A DNA stretch of 64,000 bases. It comes from an uncultured Kiloniellales bacterium. Lineage in GTDB: Bacteria; Pseudomonadota; Alphaproteobacteria; Kiloniellales; JAKSDN01. The translations under genes and the position numbers were made by a program. The stretch is taken from contig CAMYKD010000023.1 in the NCBI GenBank assembly GCA_947258885.1, positions 1-64,000 on the forward strand. The letters are read 5' to 3'. This document shows positions 53,500 through 63,061 of this stretch, in pieces (position 1 is the stretch's first letter; each line of letters opens with the position of its first letter). The notes beneath the pieces were generated by a model. The model was not told where the DNA came from and did not search any database. It saw nothing but the letters and a program-made list of their open reading frames with translations.

Positions 53500-54615
53500 T
53501 CACGCGGCCAGTTGCTGGAGCTTGTTCATGAGGTACTCGATGTCGTCCTCGCCGATGCGCTCGCTCGGATCCTCCCACTGGGTCAGAATTCGCTCGAGCA
53601 TGCGCTCGACATAGCGCTGCCGGTCGTTCTCGCCGCCGTCATAGTCGGTCTCGTTGGCGACCTCCACGCCCGCCTGCACGGCCATGAACAGCCGTTCCGG
53701 CATGCCGGCCCGGAGATAGATCGATTCGAGGCCCAGCGTGCCCTTGTCGTGGATCAGGATGCGGGCGTTCTGCACCGGAATGCTCGCGAGACGCGCCATC
53801 GCGGCCTCGAAGAAATTCATGTCGCCCATGCACAGCGCGCGCAGGACCAACGAGGGCGTCAGCCGGCCATTGACCTGCAACTGCTCGACCAATCGTTCGA
53901 GTTCGTCGTCGCTCGAGCCTTCGCTGAGCAGGCTCATGGTCGCCCGCTCGCGCACCTGGAGAATCAGGGTCGCCGCGGCATCGGCCGGCAGGTCGTGTTT
54001 CTCGACCAGATAGGACTCGATCTTACGGCTGAGCGCGTTGACCAACTGCTCGGAAAGGGCCGCCGGCAGATCGGGCCGCCGCACAAGGATGTCCGAGATC
54101 TCCTCGTTTTCCTCGTACTCCTTCATGACCCGCCCGAGCGAGCCTTCGTCCAAGTCGGCGCCCTCGTTGGCCACGAGGCGCGCCACCGCCGCTTCGTTGC
54201 GGGTGTCGATCAGCGCGCCGGCCACCTGCGAAGATACGCGCGGCCGCTGGGCGACGGCCACCTGCTTCGCGGCACTCGGGCCGCGCACGATTTCGATCAG
54301 GTCGTCGTCCGTCAGCACGTCCGAGAACGACAGCACCGGCAGCGCCACCGAATCGACGTCCTTGGCCAACGTCAATGCCACGTCGTGAGGCAGGTCGGGT
54401 GACGACTTGAGGTGAATAGAAAGCGCTTCGCGGACCCGGACCTCCGCATCCTTGACCATGACGCGGAAGATCTGCTTCGCGATTTCGCGTTCGTTGTCGC
54501 TCAGTTTCTGCCCACCGAACTCGGCGGCGACCTTGGCGGCCGTGTCCACACGCGCCTCGGGTGTGGGATCGGACATCAGACGGGCCACGTCGTCCTGAGA
54601 GAGCCTGGAGGTCAT
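53500..54615 (-). CDS. DUF2336 domain protein
   Basis: A 371-residue soluble, almost entirely helical protein. The ATG at 54615 (MTSRLSQDDVARLMSDPTPE) follows AAGGAAAGTG and is preferred to a TTG 18 bases upstream. Repeated helical units (VREALSIHLKSSPDLPHDVA; DILVRRPDLPAALSEQLVNA) are typical of DUF2336, a family found mainly in alphaproteobacteria. C-terminal GLESIYLRAGMPERLFMAVQ is also characteristic. Function is unknown. It converges on the GAF/PAS kinase gene; a shorter relative is encoded at 14.5-15.0 kb. Confidence 0.85.
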   Translation of the reverse strand: MTSRLSQDDVARLMSDPTPEARVDTAAKVAAEFGGQKLSDNEREIAKQIFRVMVKDAEVRVREALSIHLKSSPDLPHDVALTLAKDVDSVALPVLSFSDVLTDDDLIEIVRGPSAAKQVAVAQRPRVSSQVAGALIDTRNEAAVARLVANEGADLDEGSLGRVMKEYEENEEISDILVRRPDLPAALSEQLVNALSRKIESYLVEKHDLPADAAATLILQVRERATMSLLSEGSSDDELERLVEQLQVNGRLTPSLVLRALCMGDMNFFEAAMARLASIPVQNARILIHDKGTLGLESIYLRAGMPERLFMAVQAGVEVANETDYDGGENDRQRYVERMLERILTQWEDPSERIGEDDIEYLMNKLQQLAA

Positions 54616-54820
54616 CACTTTCCTTAACAACACTCGGAATACGGGTTACCGGACCGCGGGCCCGGACTGCCTACAGCCTGGCAACCGCACCGGTCAAAAC
54701 ATGCGCTAATTATGGGGCCGAGAGGCTTAACCTTTGTTTAATGGGCAGCCGAATATCGGGCATTTTTCCGGGTTTGAATCGAATTCGATTGCGAGACAGG
54801 CCTTCGTTACAACAGGTACA

Positions 54821-55579
54821 CTACCCCCGATCCAGAAGCGCTCGGGCCACTGCGCGGGTCTGTTCCTCGATCGAGATCTCGAGATAGGAGGTCAGCTCGA
54901 GGTCGCGGTCCTCGTAGACGTCGCCCTCGGGGTGACTGCCTTGCCAGGCGCCGACGGTCCGGTCGCGGGCCTGCACCAGCTCGACGATCTGCGGCTTGAA
55001 CAGCCGTATCAGGGCCGTGATCCAACGGTTCACCGGCCACGACGGCTGGGCGTGATCGATCTTGAAGTAGTCCAGCAGAGCGGCGACGTCCGCGGCCGTG
55101 TACCACACCTCGCCGGTGACCCAGCGGTTGACCGTGAACAACCGGAACGGGATGCCCGTCTTGTCCATGGCGATGGCGATCAGGTGGCTGAGCGCGTCGT
55201 TGGGGTCCTTCGGCGGTTCCGCGCCTGGTACCTCGGCAGGCCGAATGCCCGGCGGCATGCCCTTGGGCCTGAGAAAGGTGTGGAAATGGCCGTGCTCGTT
55301 CTCGAACCGCTCGTCGAGGGGATGGGCATGGTAGTAGTACTGGGCGTGGGTTTCCTTGTCGTAGACGTCGCCTTTCGGGTAATGGTCCCACTCGTAGAAG
55401 GTGTCGTTGCCGCGCAGAAGCTCCCCCACCACGTTGTCCTCGGTCTTGGCCAGGATACGGTGGATTTCCAGAATTTCCCGGCCCGCCGCGGCCATGGCCT
55501 CGAGCTCCTCGCGCGGCAGGGCGGAATAATCGACGTCGCTCTGGATTTCCACGGCCTTGACAGCTTCCACGATCCGCAT
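54821..55579 (-). CDS. Conserved hypothetical protein (DUF6969-like)
   Basis: A 252-residue soluble protein starting at the ATG at 55579 after AAGGGGG. Distinctive segments are FYEWDHYPKGDVYDKETHAQ and YYYHAHPLDERFENEHGHFH, followed by TFLRPKGMPPGIRP and VNRWVTGEVWYTAADVAALL. The many His, Tyr and Asp residues suggest a metal site. It resembles a conserved family (DUF6969-like, recalled by pattern) with no known role. No signal peptide or membrane segment is visible. It lies apart from its neighbours, with about 120 to 240 bases on either side. Confidence 0.65.
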   Translation of the reverse strand: MRIVEAVKAVEIQSDVDYSALPREELEAMAAAGREILEIHRILAKTEDNVVGELLRGNDTFYEWDHYPKGDVYDKETHAQYYYHAHPLDERFENEHGHFHTFLRPKGMPPGIRPAEVPGAEPPKDPNDALSHLIAIAMDKTGIPFRLFTVNRWVTGEVWYTAADVAALLDYFKIDHAQPSWPVNRWITALIRLFKPQIVELVQARDRTVGAWQGSHPEGDVYEDRDLELTSYLEISIEEQTRAVARALLDRG

Positions 55580-55703
55580 CGCACCCCCTTGCCGCGCTGT
55601 CATGCGCAGTCCCTGTAAGATTGGTCCTCCCCGGGGTCCTGCCAATCCGGCACCGCTTCAAAATGCCGTGAGATGCTCCAAATGGAAAGGCCCGATACTC
55701 ACG

Positions 55704-56573
55704 TTACTCGGCGACCAGCCGAAAGCCGATCAGAATGTGCTTGATCCCCGCAGGGCGGCCGTGCCGCGCGGCCGGGCGGCAGATACCGCACCCGCTGTCG
55801 TCCCAGGAGCCGCCCTTGACCAGATAGCGACCCGGGCGCGCCGGCGTGGCGGTCCACTCGAAGACCTGGCCCGCCCCGTCCAGAAGGCCGAAGGGACCGG
55901 CGCCCGCGGGAAAACTGCCGACCGGCAAGGTGTCGAAAGGCCCCCGGTCGTGGCTGTTGACCCGGGCCGGGTCCCACGCGCCGCCCCAGGGAAAGGCCCG
56001 GCCGTCGCTGCCGCGCACCGCCTTCTCCCACTCGGTCTCGAGCGGCAGCCGCCAAATCCGGCCGGTCACCTCGGTCAACCAAGCGGCGAAGGCCCCGGCA
56101 TCGGCGTGGCTGACCAGCACCACCGGATGGTCTTCGCGCCCCGGCGGCGGCCGGCCGTCCCGCCACGCGTGGCGGCGGGTCCGTTCGTAGGGGTGGATCA
56201 GGCGATAGCCGGCCCAGGTCGCCGGATCGACGTCCGGGGGCCGGTGTCCGGTCGCGGCCACGAAGGCGGCGTACTGTGCATTGGTAATCGGCGTCCGGGT
56301 GATCCAATACGCGCCGGTCTCGCGGCGCCCGCGGGCCGGCTCGTTCTCGTACCATTCCCGTTCGCGGGTGCGTCCGTGGCCGTAGGCGGCCTCGTCCAAC
56401 CGGTAGGCCAGTTCCCGCTCATCCCGGTCCGAGCCCGCGATGAAGGGACCCGCCGGGACCGCGGCGAGCTCTGGCAAAGGCACATCCGGCCCCGCGCCGG
56501 CCGCACAGGCCGGCACCGGCGCCAGGAGCAGCACGACGGCGGCCAGCCGGCCCGGGCGCCACGCGGTCCCCAT
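55704..56573 (-). CDS. SUMF1/formylglycine-generating-enzyme-fold exported protein
   Basis: A 289-residue protein starting at the ATG at 56573, 17 bases after the UspA stop; an open frame extending upstream over uspA is out of register. The N-terminus is a signal with a possible lipobox (PVPAC, Cys23). The SUMF1 fold is shown by VPAGPFIAGSDRDERELAYR, GAYWITRTPITNAQYAAFVA and RLPLETEWEKAVRGSDGRAF, ending with VKGGSWDDSGCGICRPAARH. The first of the two copper-site cysteines of true formylglycine-generating enzymes is Asp here, so it is unlikely to be one. Role unknown; operon with UspA and the TRAP permease. Confidence 0.8.
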   Translation of the reverse strand: MGTAWRPGRLAAVVLLLAPVPACAAGAGPDVPLPELAAVPAGPFIAGSDRDERELAYRLDEAAYGHGRTREREWYENEPARGRRETGAYWITRTPITNAQYAAFVAATGHRPPDVDPATWAGYRLIHPYERTRRHAWRDGRPPPGREDHPVVLVSHADAGAFAAWLTEVTGRIWRLPLETEWEKAVRGSDGRAFPWGGAWDPARVNSHDRGPFDTLPVGSFPAGAGPFGLLDGAGQVFEWTATPARPGRYLVKGGSWDDSGCGICRPAARHGRPAGIKHILIGFRLVAE

Positions 56574-56590
56574 GCGCCGGTCCCGCTCGG

Positions 56591-57019
56591 CTAGCCGCGC
56601 ACGACCAGGACCGAGCAGTCGGCGTGGCGCACGACCCGCGAGGCGTTCGGCCCGATCAGATAGTCCTTCAATTCCGGGCGGTGCGAGCCCATGACGATCA
56701 GGTCGGCGTCGACCGCCTTGGCGTATTCGATGATCTCCTCGTAGATCGTCCCCAGCGCCACCGCGTGCTCGGCCGCGACCCCGTCCGGCACGTGCCGCTT
56801 CACATAGTCGCGCAGCTCGCCCTCGGCCGCCGCCTTGGCCTTCTGAGCGTAGTCCTCGGGGAAGAAGGTGCCGACCACGCCGACCCCCAGGTCCGGCACG
56901 ATGGTCAGGGCGTGGAGCCGCGCCCCGAAGGTCTTGGCGTATTCGATCGCCGTGCTGACGGCCTTTTCCTGTGTCCCAGGGTCGTTCAGGTCGATCGGCA
57001 GCAGGATCTCCTTGTACAT
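56591..57019 (-). CDS. UspA-type universal stress protein
   Basis: A 142-residue single-domain USP. KEILLPIDLNDPGTQEKAVS opens the fold, and GSHRPELKDYLIGPNASRVV with the ATP-binding G-x2-G-x9-G-(S/T)-like segment closes it, followed by VVRHADCSVLVVRG. The gene starts 20 bases after the TRAP permease stop. UspA proteins encoded next to TRAP transporters (TeaD beside TeaABC in Halomonas) bind ATP and modulate uptake, so a regulatory role in this transporter is a reasonable inference. Confidence 0.92.
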   Translation of the reverse strand: MYKEILLPIDLNDPGTQEKAVSTAIEYAKTFGARLHALTIVPDLGVGVVGTFFPEDYAQKAKAAAEGELRDYVKRHVPDGVAAEHAVALGTIYEEIIEYAKAVDADLIVMGSHRPELKDYLIGPNASRVVRHADCSVLVVRG

Positions 57020-57039
57020 GGTCTAGGGACTCCTTCGGG

Positions 57040-59661
57040 TCAGGCAACGGCCGCGGCGGCCGCGGCGACGCCGCCGCCCGGCCGGCGCCGGCGCTGCAGG
57101 TAGTAGACGAAGAGGAGCAGGGCCAAGGCCGGGATGTAGAAGACCTCCTTGGGCATCCGCGAGGCCGGGAGCTCGACGGTTGTGATCTCCCAGTCGAAAT
57201 CCAGTTTCGCCCGCTCGGCCGGGCTGCCGAACGTGATGTTGTCGATCAGGACCTTGCCGTCCTCCTGGCGGATCTCGATCCCAGCGTTCTCCGCCAAGCG
57301 GGCGAGGCCGTCGCCGGCCGCGCCCAAGGGCAGCAGAACGGTCTTGGACACCATCCCGCCGGTCGTCAGGTCCTCGCCCTCGACCTTCAGGCGCAGCTCG
57401 CTCTCGGCCGGTGCCCCGGACGCCACCTCGGCCAGTTGGAAAGGGGGAACCTCCTCGAACGGCGGCTGCATCCTGTCCAGCCAGAAGCCCGGGCGGAACA
57501 GCGTGAAGGCCACCAGCACCAGCGCCAGGGATTCCCAGATACGGCTGCGCACGATGAAGAAACCCTGGGTCGCGGCGGCGAAGGACAGCATCGCCACCGT
57601 GGCGACCGCGAAGACCGCGATGGCCTGCCACAGGGTGACGTCGATCAGCAGCAGGTCGGTGTTGAAGATGAACAGGAACGGCAGGATCGCCGTGCGGATA
57701 TCGTATGTGAATCCCTGTATGCCCGTCTTGATCGGGTCGCTGCGGGCGATGGCGGCCGCGGCGAAGGCCGCGAGACCGACCGGCGGAGTGTCGTCCGCGA
57801 GGATGCCGAAATAGAAGACGAACATGTGCACCGCGATCAGCTCGACGATGAGGCCCGACTGCGCCCCGAGCGTGACGATGACGGGCGCCATCAGGGTGGA
57901 GACGACGATGTAGTTGGCGGTCGTCGGCAGGCCCATGCCGAGGATCAGGCTGATGAACGCGGTGAACAGCAACATCAGAAAAAGGTTGCCGCCGGAGATG
58001 AACTCGACGAATTCGGTCATCACCAAGCCGATTCCGGTGAGCGTCACCGTGCCGACCACGATGCCCGCGGCCGCGGTGGCGACGCCGACGCCGATCATGT
58101 TGCGGGCGCCCGCGATCAGCCCGTCCAACAGCTCCCGGAGACCCTGGGTGATCGCCCCCTGGACCTGGCCCCGGCCGCGGAACACCGCCTGGAGCGGGCG
58201 CTGAGTGGCTACGATGAACGTCATGAACACGGTCGCCCAGAAGGCCGACAGCCCCGGCGAGAAGCGCTCGACCGTCAGACACCAGACCAGCACCACGACC
58301 GGCAGCAGGAAATAGAGGCCCGATTTGATCGTCGGCCCGGCCTCCGGAAGCTCGACCACCGCGGAATTCGGATCATCGACGATCAGTTCCGGGTAACGCG
58401 TCGCGTACCAGAGCAGACCCACGTAGGCCACCAGAATGAAGGCCAGGACGATCGAGAGCGCCATGTCGCCATAGGCGACCTTGACCCAGCCTATGCCGTA
58501 GTAGACGGCGCCGGTCAGGATGATCAGGCCCAATACCGTGAGACCGAAGGAGAGCAGGGCATAAACGAGGGGCCGCGAGGTCCGCCGCGGCAGCCCCTGC
58601 ATGTTGGCCTTACACGCCTCGAGGTGAACGATGTAGACGAGGGCGATGTAGGAGATGATCGCCGGCAGAAAGGCGTGCTTGATCACGTCGATGTAGGAGA
58701 TGCCGACGTATTCGACCATCAAGAAGGCCGCGGCGCCCATGATCGGCGGCGTGAGCTGGCCGTTGGTGGAAGCCGCCACCTCGACGGCGCCGGCCTTCTC
58801 GGCCGGAAAGCCGACCCGCTTCATCAGCGGGATCGTGAAGGTCCCGGTGGTCACCACGTTGGCGATCGAGGACCCAGAGATCAGCCCGGTCATGCCCGAA
58901 GACACCACGGCCGCCTTGGCGGGCCCCCCGCGCATATGCCCGAGCAGGGCAAAGGCCACCTTGATGAAATAGTTGCCGGCCCCGGCCTTGTCCAACAGGG
59001 CCCCGAACAGCACGAAGAGGAACACGAAGCTGGTCGACACGCCCAGCGCGATGCCGAACACGCCCTCGGTCGCCAGCCACTGGTGCGACATCGCCTTGGA
59101 GAAGGACGCGCCTTTCCACTGGATCACTTCGGGAACGAAGGGTTGATCGCCGAAGAACACGTAGGCCAGGAAGACCGTGGCGACGACCATCAGCGGCGGC
59201 CCCAGGGCGCGGCGCGTGGCCTCCAGCAACAGCAGCATGCCGAACCCGGCGACCCAGAGGTCCATGCTGGTCGGCTGTCCGGGCCGTTCGGAAAGCGCCT
59301 CGTAGAACAGGAACAGATAGGCACCGCAGAACGCGCCGACGACGGCGAAAATCCAGTCGTGACCGGGGATCCGGTGGCGCGGCGAACGCTTGAGCGCCGG
59401 GAAGGCGGTGAACGCGAGGAAGAGCGCGAAAGCGAGGTGGATCGAGCGGGTCTGCGTATCGTTCAGCACCGGCAGCCATTTCGCCACCATGAACGGCAAG
59501 GGCGACGCGATCCACAGCTGGAACAACGACCAGGCCAGCGCCACGCCGCCTAGCACCTTGCCGACCGTCCCGACCGGCGCCCGCCCGCCGGTATCCGCCG
59601 TGGTGAGTTCCTCCAGCTGATCGTCGGTCGTCACTTTGCCGGCAGTCTTGTCTTCACTCAT
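57040..59661 (-). CDS. TRAP transporter fused permease (small and large subunits)
   Basis: An 873-residue membrane protein starting MSEDKTAGKVTTDDQLEELT at 59661; an upstream open frame is out of register. About 18 helices are visible. The N-terminal third resembles the small permease, and residues about 110-700 the DctM core: SGMTGLISGSSIANVVTTGT, TPPIMGAAAFLMVEYVGISY and FGILADDTPPVGLAAFAAAA. The last 150 residues hold helices and a PDZ-like extracytoplasmic stretch (IEIRQEDGKVLIDNITFGSP). This is the TAXI-type 4TM-12TM fused permease; the three TAXI binding proteins encoded upstream are its likely partners. Confidence 0.92.
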   Translation of the reverse strand: MSEDKTAGKVTTDDQLEELTTADTGGRAPVGTVGKVLGGVALAWSLFQLWIASPLPFMVAKWLPVLNDTQTRSIHLAFALFLAFTAFPALKRSPRHRIPGHDWIFAVVGAFCGAYLFLFYEALSERPGQPTSMDLWVAGFGMLLLLEATRRALGPPLMVVATVFLAYVFFGDQPFVPEVIQWKGASFSKAMSHQWLATEGVFGIALGVSTSFVFLFVLFGALLDKAGAGNYFIKVAFALLGHMRGGPAKAAVVSSGMTGLISGSSIANVVTTGTFTIPLMKRVGFPAEKAGAVEVAASTNGQLTPPIMGAAAFLMVEYVGISYIDVIKHAFLPAIISYIALVYIVHLEACKANMQGLPRRTSRPLVYALLSFGLTVLGLIILTGAVYYGIGWVKVAYGDMALSIVLAFILVAYVGLLWYATRYPELIVDDPNSAVVELPEAGPTIKSGLYFLLPVVVLVWCLTVERFSPGLSAFWATVFMTFIVATQRPLQAVFRGRGQVQGAITQGLRELLDGLIAGARNMIGVGVATAAAGIVVGTVTLTGIGLVMTEFVEFISGGNLFLMLLFTAFISLILGMGLPTTANYIVVSTLMAPVIVTLGAQSGLIVELIAVHMFVFYFGILADDTPPVGLAAFAAAAIARSDPIKTGIQGFTYDIRTAILPFLFIFNTDLLLIDVTLWQAIAVFAVATVAMLSFAAATQGFFIVRSRIWESLALVLVAFTLFRPGFWLDRMQPPFEEVPPFQLAEVASGAPAESELRLKVEGEDLTTGGMVSKTVLLPLGAAGDGLARLAENAGIEIRQEDGKVLIDNITFGSPAERAKLDFDWEITTVELPASRMPKEVFYIPALALLLFVYYLQRRRRPGGGVAAAAAAVA

Positions 59662-59732
59662 ATGTTTCCCCTCGTCGGTTCGGTGCCCGGCCATCGGCGC
59701 CCGGCCACCGGCGCCCACCGGGCCACCGGAAC

Positions 59733-60707
59733 CTACATGAGCCCCCGCTCCTGGTAGTACCGCAAGGCGCCTTCGTGCAGCGGCGCCGAGAGGCCGTCCT
59801 TGATCATCCCGGCGGCCTCCAGACCGCCGAAGGCCGGATGCATCTTTTTGAAGCGGTCCAGATTCTCGAACACCGCCTTGACCACGGTGTAGACGGAATC
59901 CGCGTCGAGCCTGGCGGACGCCACGACCGTGGCCTTGACGCCGAACGTGACCACCGGATCGGGATTGCCGCTGTAGATGCCCCCTGGAATCTCCGTGTAG
60001 GCGTAGAAAGGATTGTCCTCGACCAGCCTGTCGATGGCCGGGCTCTTGACCTCGACGATGACCGCGTTGCACAGGCCCGCCGCCTGACCCACGGACGCGT
60101 TGGGATGCCCGACCGTATAGACCATCGCCTGCACCCGGTCATGGCACAGGGCCAGCGACTGCTGCGAGGCCGGCAAGTCATTGGCCAGGGAAAAGACGCC
60201 CTTGTTCCAGCCTTCCGCCAGCATGACCACCTCCATGGTGGCCCGCTGACCCGAGCCCGGGTTGCCGATGTTGACCCGCTTGCCCTTGAGGTCCCGGAAC
60301 ATGTGAATACCGGCGTCCTGCCGCGCCACCACGGTAAAGGGTTCGCTGTGAACCGAAAACAGCGACCTCAGGTCGGGATCGGGGCCGATGCCATCGAAGG
60401 CCCTCGTCCCCCGGACCGCATGGTACTGCCAGTCGGACTGGGCCACGCCGAGGTGAAGCCGGCCGGCCCGGACATTGGTCAGGTTGAAGATCGACCCCGC
60501 GGTCGACAGCGGCTGGCAGGTGAACCCATGGCGTAGCGTCCCGGCATTGAGCAGCCGGCAGATCGCACGGCCGACCTGGTAGTAGACCCCGGACTTGCTG
60601 CCGGTGCCGACGAACATCTCCGCCGAGCGCGCCGGCCCGGCGGCGAGCGCCACCAGCGCGCCCACCATCACGGCCGCCAGAACCCCGCAAGATGAACCGA
60701 CTCTCAA
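59733..60707 (-). CDS. TAXI-family TRAP solute-binding protein 1
   Basis: A 324-residue binding protein if started at the TTG at 60707, which overlaps the preceding TGA in a TTGA junction and follows GGCAGGA. The longest frame begins 87 bases earlier but would overlap the neighbour by 91 bases. The signal peptide is [24 protein letters not shown] hallmarks are [38 protein letters not shown] and [20 protein letters not shown], ending [12 protein letters not shown]. Substrates of this family include glutamate, amino acids and dicarboxylates. The fused permease gene is 71 bases downstream. Confidence 0.85.
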   Translation of the reverse strand: MRVGSSCGVLAAVMVGALVALAAGPARSAEMFVGTGSKSGVYYQVGRAICRLLNAGTLRHGFTCQPLSTAGSIFNLTNVRAGRLHLGVAQSDWQYHAVRGTRAFDGIGPDPDLRSLFSVHSEPFTVVARQDAGIHMFRDLKGKRVNIGNPGSGQRATMEVVMLAEGWNKGVFSLANDLPASQQSLALCHDRVQAMVYTVGHPNASVGQAAGLCNAVIVEVKSPAIDRLVEDNPFYAYTEIPGGIYSGNPDPVVTFGVKATVVASARLDADSVYTVVKAVFENLDRFKKMHPAFGGLEAAGMIKDGLSAPLHEGALRYYQERGLM

Positions 60708-61771
60708 ATCCTGCCGTCCCAGATTTCCCGTCCGATTCCGAAGCCGGACTCCAGCCGCCGGTCTCGTTCCGTCGCCCCGTCGCCCCATCGCCACATCCAG
60801 CCCTTCTCCTTGTAGTACTTCACGGCGCCGGGATGCAGCGGCGCGGACAAGCCGTCCTTGATCATCTCCTTGGGATCCAGGTTGGCGAAGGCCGGGTGCA
60901 GCTTCTTGAACTGGTCGAAGTTCTCGAACACCGACTTCACGATCACGTAGACGACCTCGTCCGGCACCCGGGTCGAGGACACGAAGGTCGCACCGACGCC
61001 GAAGGTCTGCGTATCGCCGGCCGTGCCGGTGTACATGCCGCCGGGGATCGTGGCCGAGCGGTAATAGTCGTTGTCCGCGACCAGCTTGTTGATCGCCGAT
61101 CCGGTGACCGGCACGAGCACCGAGGCGCAGGACGTCGTGGCCTCCTTGATCGAGCCCGAGGGGTGGCCAACCGTGAAGACCATGGCGTCGATCTTGTTGT
61201 CGCAGAGCGCCTGGGCCTGCTCGGAGGACTTCAGCTCGGAGGCCAGCGCGAAATCGCCCTTCGACCAGCCGAGCGCTCCCATCACCACGTCCATGGTGCC
61301 GCGCTGTCCGGAGCCCGGATTGCCGATGTTGACCCGCTTGCCCTTGAGGTCGCCGAAGGACTTGATGCCGGAATCGGCCCGCGCCACGACGGTGAAGGGC
61401 TCCGGGTGCACCGAAAAGACCGCCCGCAGCTCCTTGAAGGGGCCCTGGGTCTCGAACTTCGCGGTACCGTTGTAGGCATGGTACTGCCAGTCCGACTGGG
61501 CGACGCCGAAGTCCAGCTCGCCGGCGCGGATCGTGTTGATGTTGTAGACCGAGCCGCCGGTCGACTCGACCGAGCAGCGCACGCCGTGCTCCTTGCGGCC
61601 CTTGTTCGCCAGACGGCAGATGGCGCCGCCGGTCGGGTAGTAGACGCCGGTCACGCCGCCGGTGCCGATGCTGACGAACTGCTGCTCCGCCGCGGTCGCC
61701 GCGCCGGACGTCCCGGCGACGAGACCGGCGGCGAAGGCCAGTGCCACGGAGGTCAAAGCTATCTTTTTCAT
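60704..61771 (-). CDS. TAXI-family TRAP solute-binding protein 2
   Basis: A 355-residue binding protein starting [20 protein letters not shown] at 61771 after AGGGAGAAG. Mature motifs are [38 protein letters not shown] and [20 protein letters not shown]. It is the closest paralogue of protein 1. Unlike the other two it continues about 27 residues past the usual YYKEKGW terminus ([19 protein letters not shown]), which may be a natural extension or read-through of a lost stop codon. The TTGA junction couples it to protein 1. Confidence 0.9.
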   Translation of the reverse strand: MKKIALTSVALAFAAGLVAGTSGAATAAEQQFVSIGTGGVTGVYYPTGGAICRLANKGRKEHGVRCSVESTGGSVYNINTIRAGELDFGVAQSDWQYHAYNGTAKFETQGPFKELRAVFSVHPEPFTVVARADSGIKSFGDLKGKRVNIGNPGSGQRGTMDVVMGALGWSKGDFALASELKSSEQAQALCDNKIDAMVFTVGHPSGSIKEATTSCASVLVPVTGSAINKLVADNDYYRSATIPGGMYTGTAGDTQTFGVGATFVSSTRVPDEVVYVIVKSVFENFDQFKKLHPAFANLDPKEMIKDGLSAPLHPGAVKYYKEKGWMWRWGDGATERDRRLESGFGIGREIWDGRI

Positions 61772-62047
61772 GGAGTACTTCTCCCTGTTGTTGTGCGCGA
61801 ATGTTGCGCTCCGCACATGATGATTCGAAACAGGCCCAGCCGGTTAGGCAACGGATCTTCCCGTCCCGGGGCCGATCTCAGGGCCGGTCTTGCCCGCCGT
61901 CGACGCTGGAAATCGGCGTGGCGCGCCAAACGTGGTCGAAGCCATGATTGGGGTCTCCCTGCCAGTTTGTTTTAGGCGTTTCCGGCAGCCTGCATAGCGG
62001 CCATTGAACACATGTTCATCGTAAAAGACCACCCCAAATGACCGTTG

Positions 62048-63028
62048 CTACTTCCAGCCGCGTTCCCGGTAGTAGCGCAGCGCGCCCTCGTGCAGCTCCA
62101 GGCTGTTGCCTTGCGAGACCATGTCCGGCGGCTCGAGTCCCGCCAGCGCCGGGTGCTGTGTTCGGAAGGTGTCGATCTGCTCGAAAAGGCTCTTCACGAT
62201 CCCGTAGACGGTCTCCTCCGGCATCTTCTCGGAGGTCACCAGAGTGGCCCGCAGGCCGAAGGTCCTGACGGACCCGGGATTGGCCAGGTAGGTGCCGCCG
62301 GCGATCACGGCCCGCGAGTAGAACGGCCAAGTCGCCAGCAGCAGGTCGACCGCCTGGCCCTCGACCGGGATCAGCCGCGCCCGGCAGCGGTCGGTCGCCG
62401 CGCCGATCAGCCCGTTCGGGTGGCTGATCGGCATCAGGAAGGCATCGATCCGGCCACCGCAGAGCGCCTCGACCTGCTCGCCGGCAGCCATCTGGGCGAC
62501 CTCGGCGAAATCCGTCTTCTCCCAGCCGAGCGCCTCGACCAGCACCTCCCCCGCCGCGCGCTGCACCGACCCCGCCGGGCCCAGGTTGACGCGTTTGCCC
62601 TTGAGGTCCTCGAGCTTGGCGATATCGCTTTCCGGCGAGGCCAGAAGCGTGAACGGCTGCGCGTGCAGCGACAGCACCGCGCGCAAGGTCACGTTGGCCT
62701 CGCCCTTCTTGGCCTCGCCTTCCGTGGACTTGGCGCCGGCGGCGCTCTGACCGGCGTAGTACTGCCAGTCCGACTGCAGCAGCGCGAAGTCCAGCTCGCC
62801 CGCGCGCAGGCGGCGCAGGTTGTCCTCGGACCCGGCGGTGCTTTCGACCAGGCAGCGCAGGCCGTGGTCTTGGCGCGCCTGGTTGACCAGGCGGCAGAGC
62901 GCCCCGCCGGCGGGATAGTAGACCCCCGCGACCGGGGCGGTGCCAACGACGACGAGCCGCTCGGCGCCGCGCGCGCCGCCGCCGGCCGCCAGGCCGAGAA
63001 AGAGGACGAAGAGGAAGAGTCCGCGCAT
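62048..63028 (-). CDS. TAXI-family TRAP solute-binding protein 3
   Basis: A 326-residue binding protein starting at the ATG at 63028 (MRGLFLFVLFLGLAAGGGAR), preceded by GGAG. TAXI motifs are present: VGTAPVAGVYYPAGGALCRL, ELDFALLQSDWQYYAGQS and GKRVNLGPAGSVQRAAGEVL, ending LRYYRERGWK. It is more diverged from proteins 1 and 2 than they are from each other, for example at the loop where GNPGSGQR is GPAGSVQR. It lies 276 bases upstream of protein 2 and 33 bases after the aminotransferase gene, with which it may be cotranscribed. Confidence 0.88.
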   Translation of the reverse strand: MRGLFLFVLFLGLAAGGGARGAERLVVVGTAPVAGVYYPAGGALCRLVNQARQDHGLRCLVESTAGSEDNLRRLRAGELDFALLQSDWQYYAGQSAAGAKSTEGEAKKGEANVTLRAVLSLHAQPFTLLASPESDIAKLEDLKGKRVNLGPAGSVQRAAGEVLVEALGWEKTDFAEVAQMAAGEQVEALCGGRIDAFLMPISHPNGLIGAATDRCRARLIPVEGQAVDLLLATWPFYSRAVIAGGTYLANPGSVRTFGLRATLVTSEKMPEETVYGIVKSLFEQIDTFRTQHPALAGLEPPDMVSQGNSLELHEGALRYYRERGWK

Positions 63029-63061
63029 GTACAAAACTCCGGACGTGAAGGGATCAGGCCG

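Noticed and set aside
56574..57047. N-terminal extension of the SUMF1-like frame
   Set aside because: It overlaps the UspA gene in another frame; the signal peptide at 56573 marks the true start.
56971..59553. 860-codon + strand open frame opposite the TRAP permease
   Set aside because: Composition is Gln/His/Arg-rich without domains; it mirrors the hydrophobic codons of the permease.
59662..60072. N-terminal extension of the fused TRAP permease frame
   Set aside because: The extension is Arg/Gly-rich out-of-frame sequence over TAXI protein 1; MSEDKTAGKVTT at 59661 is the natural start.
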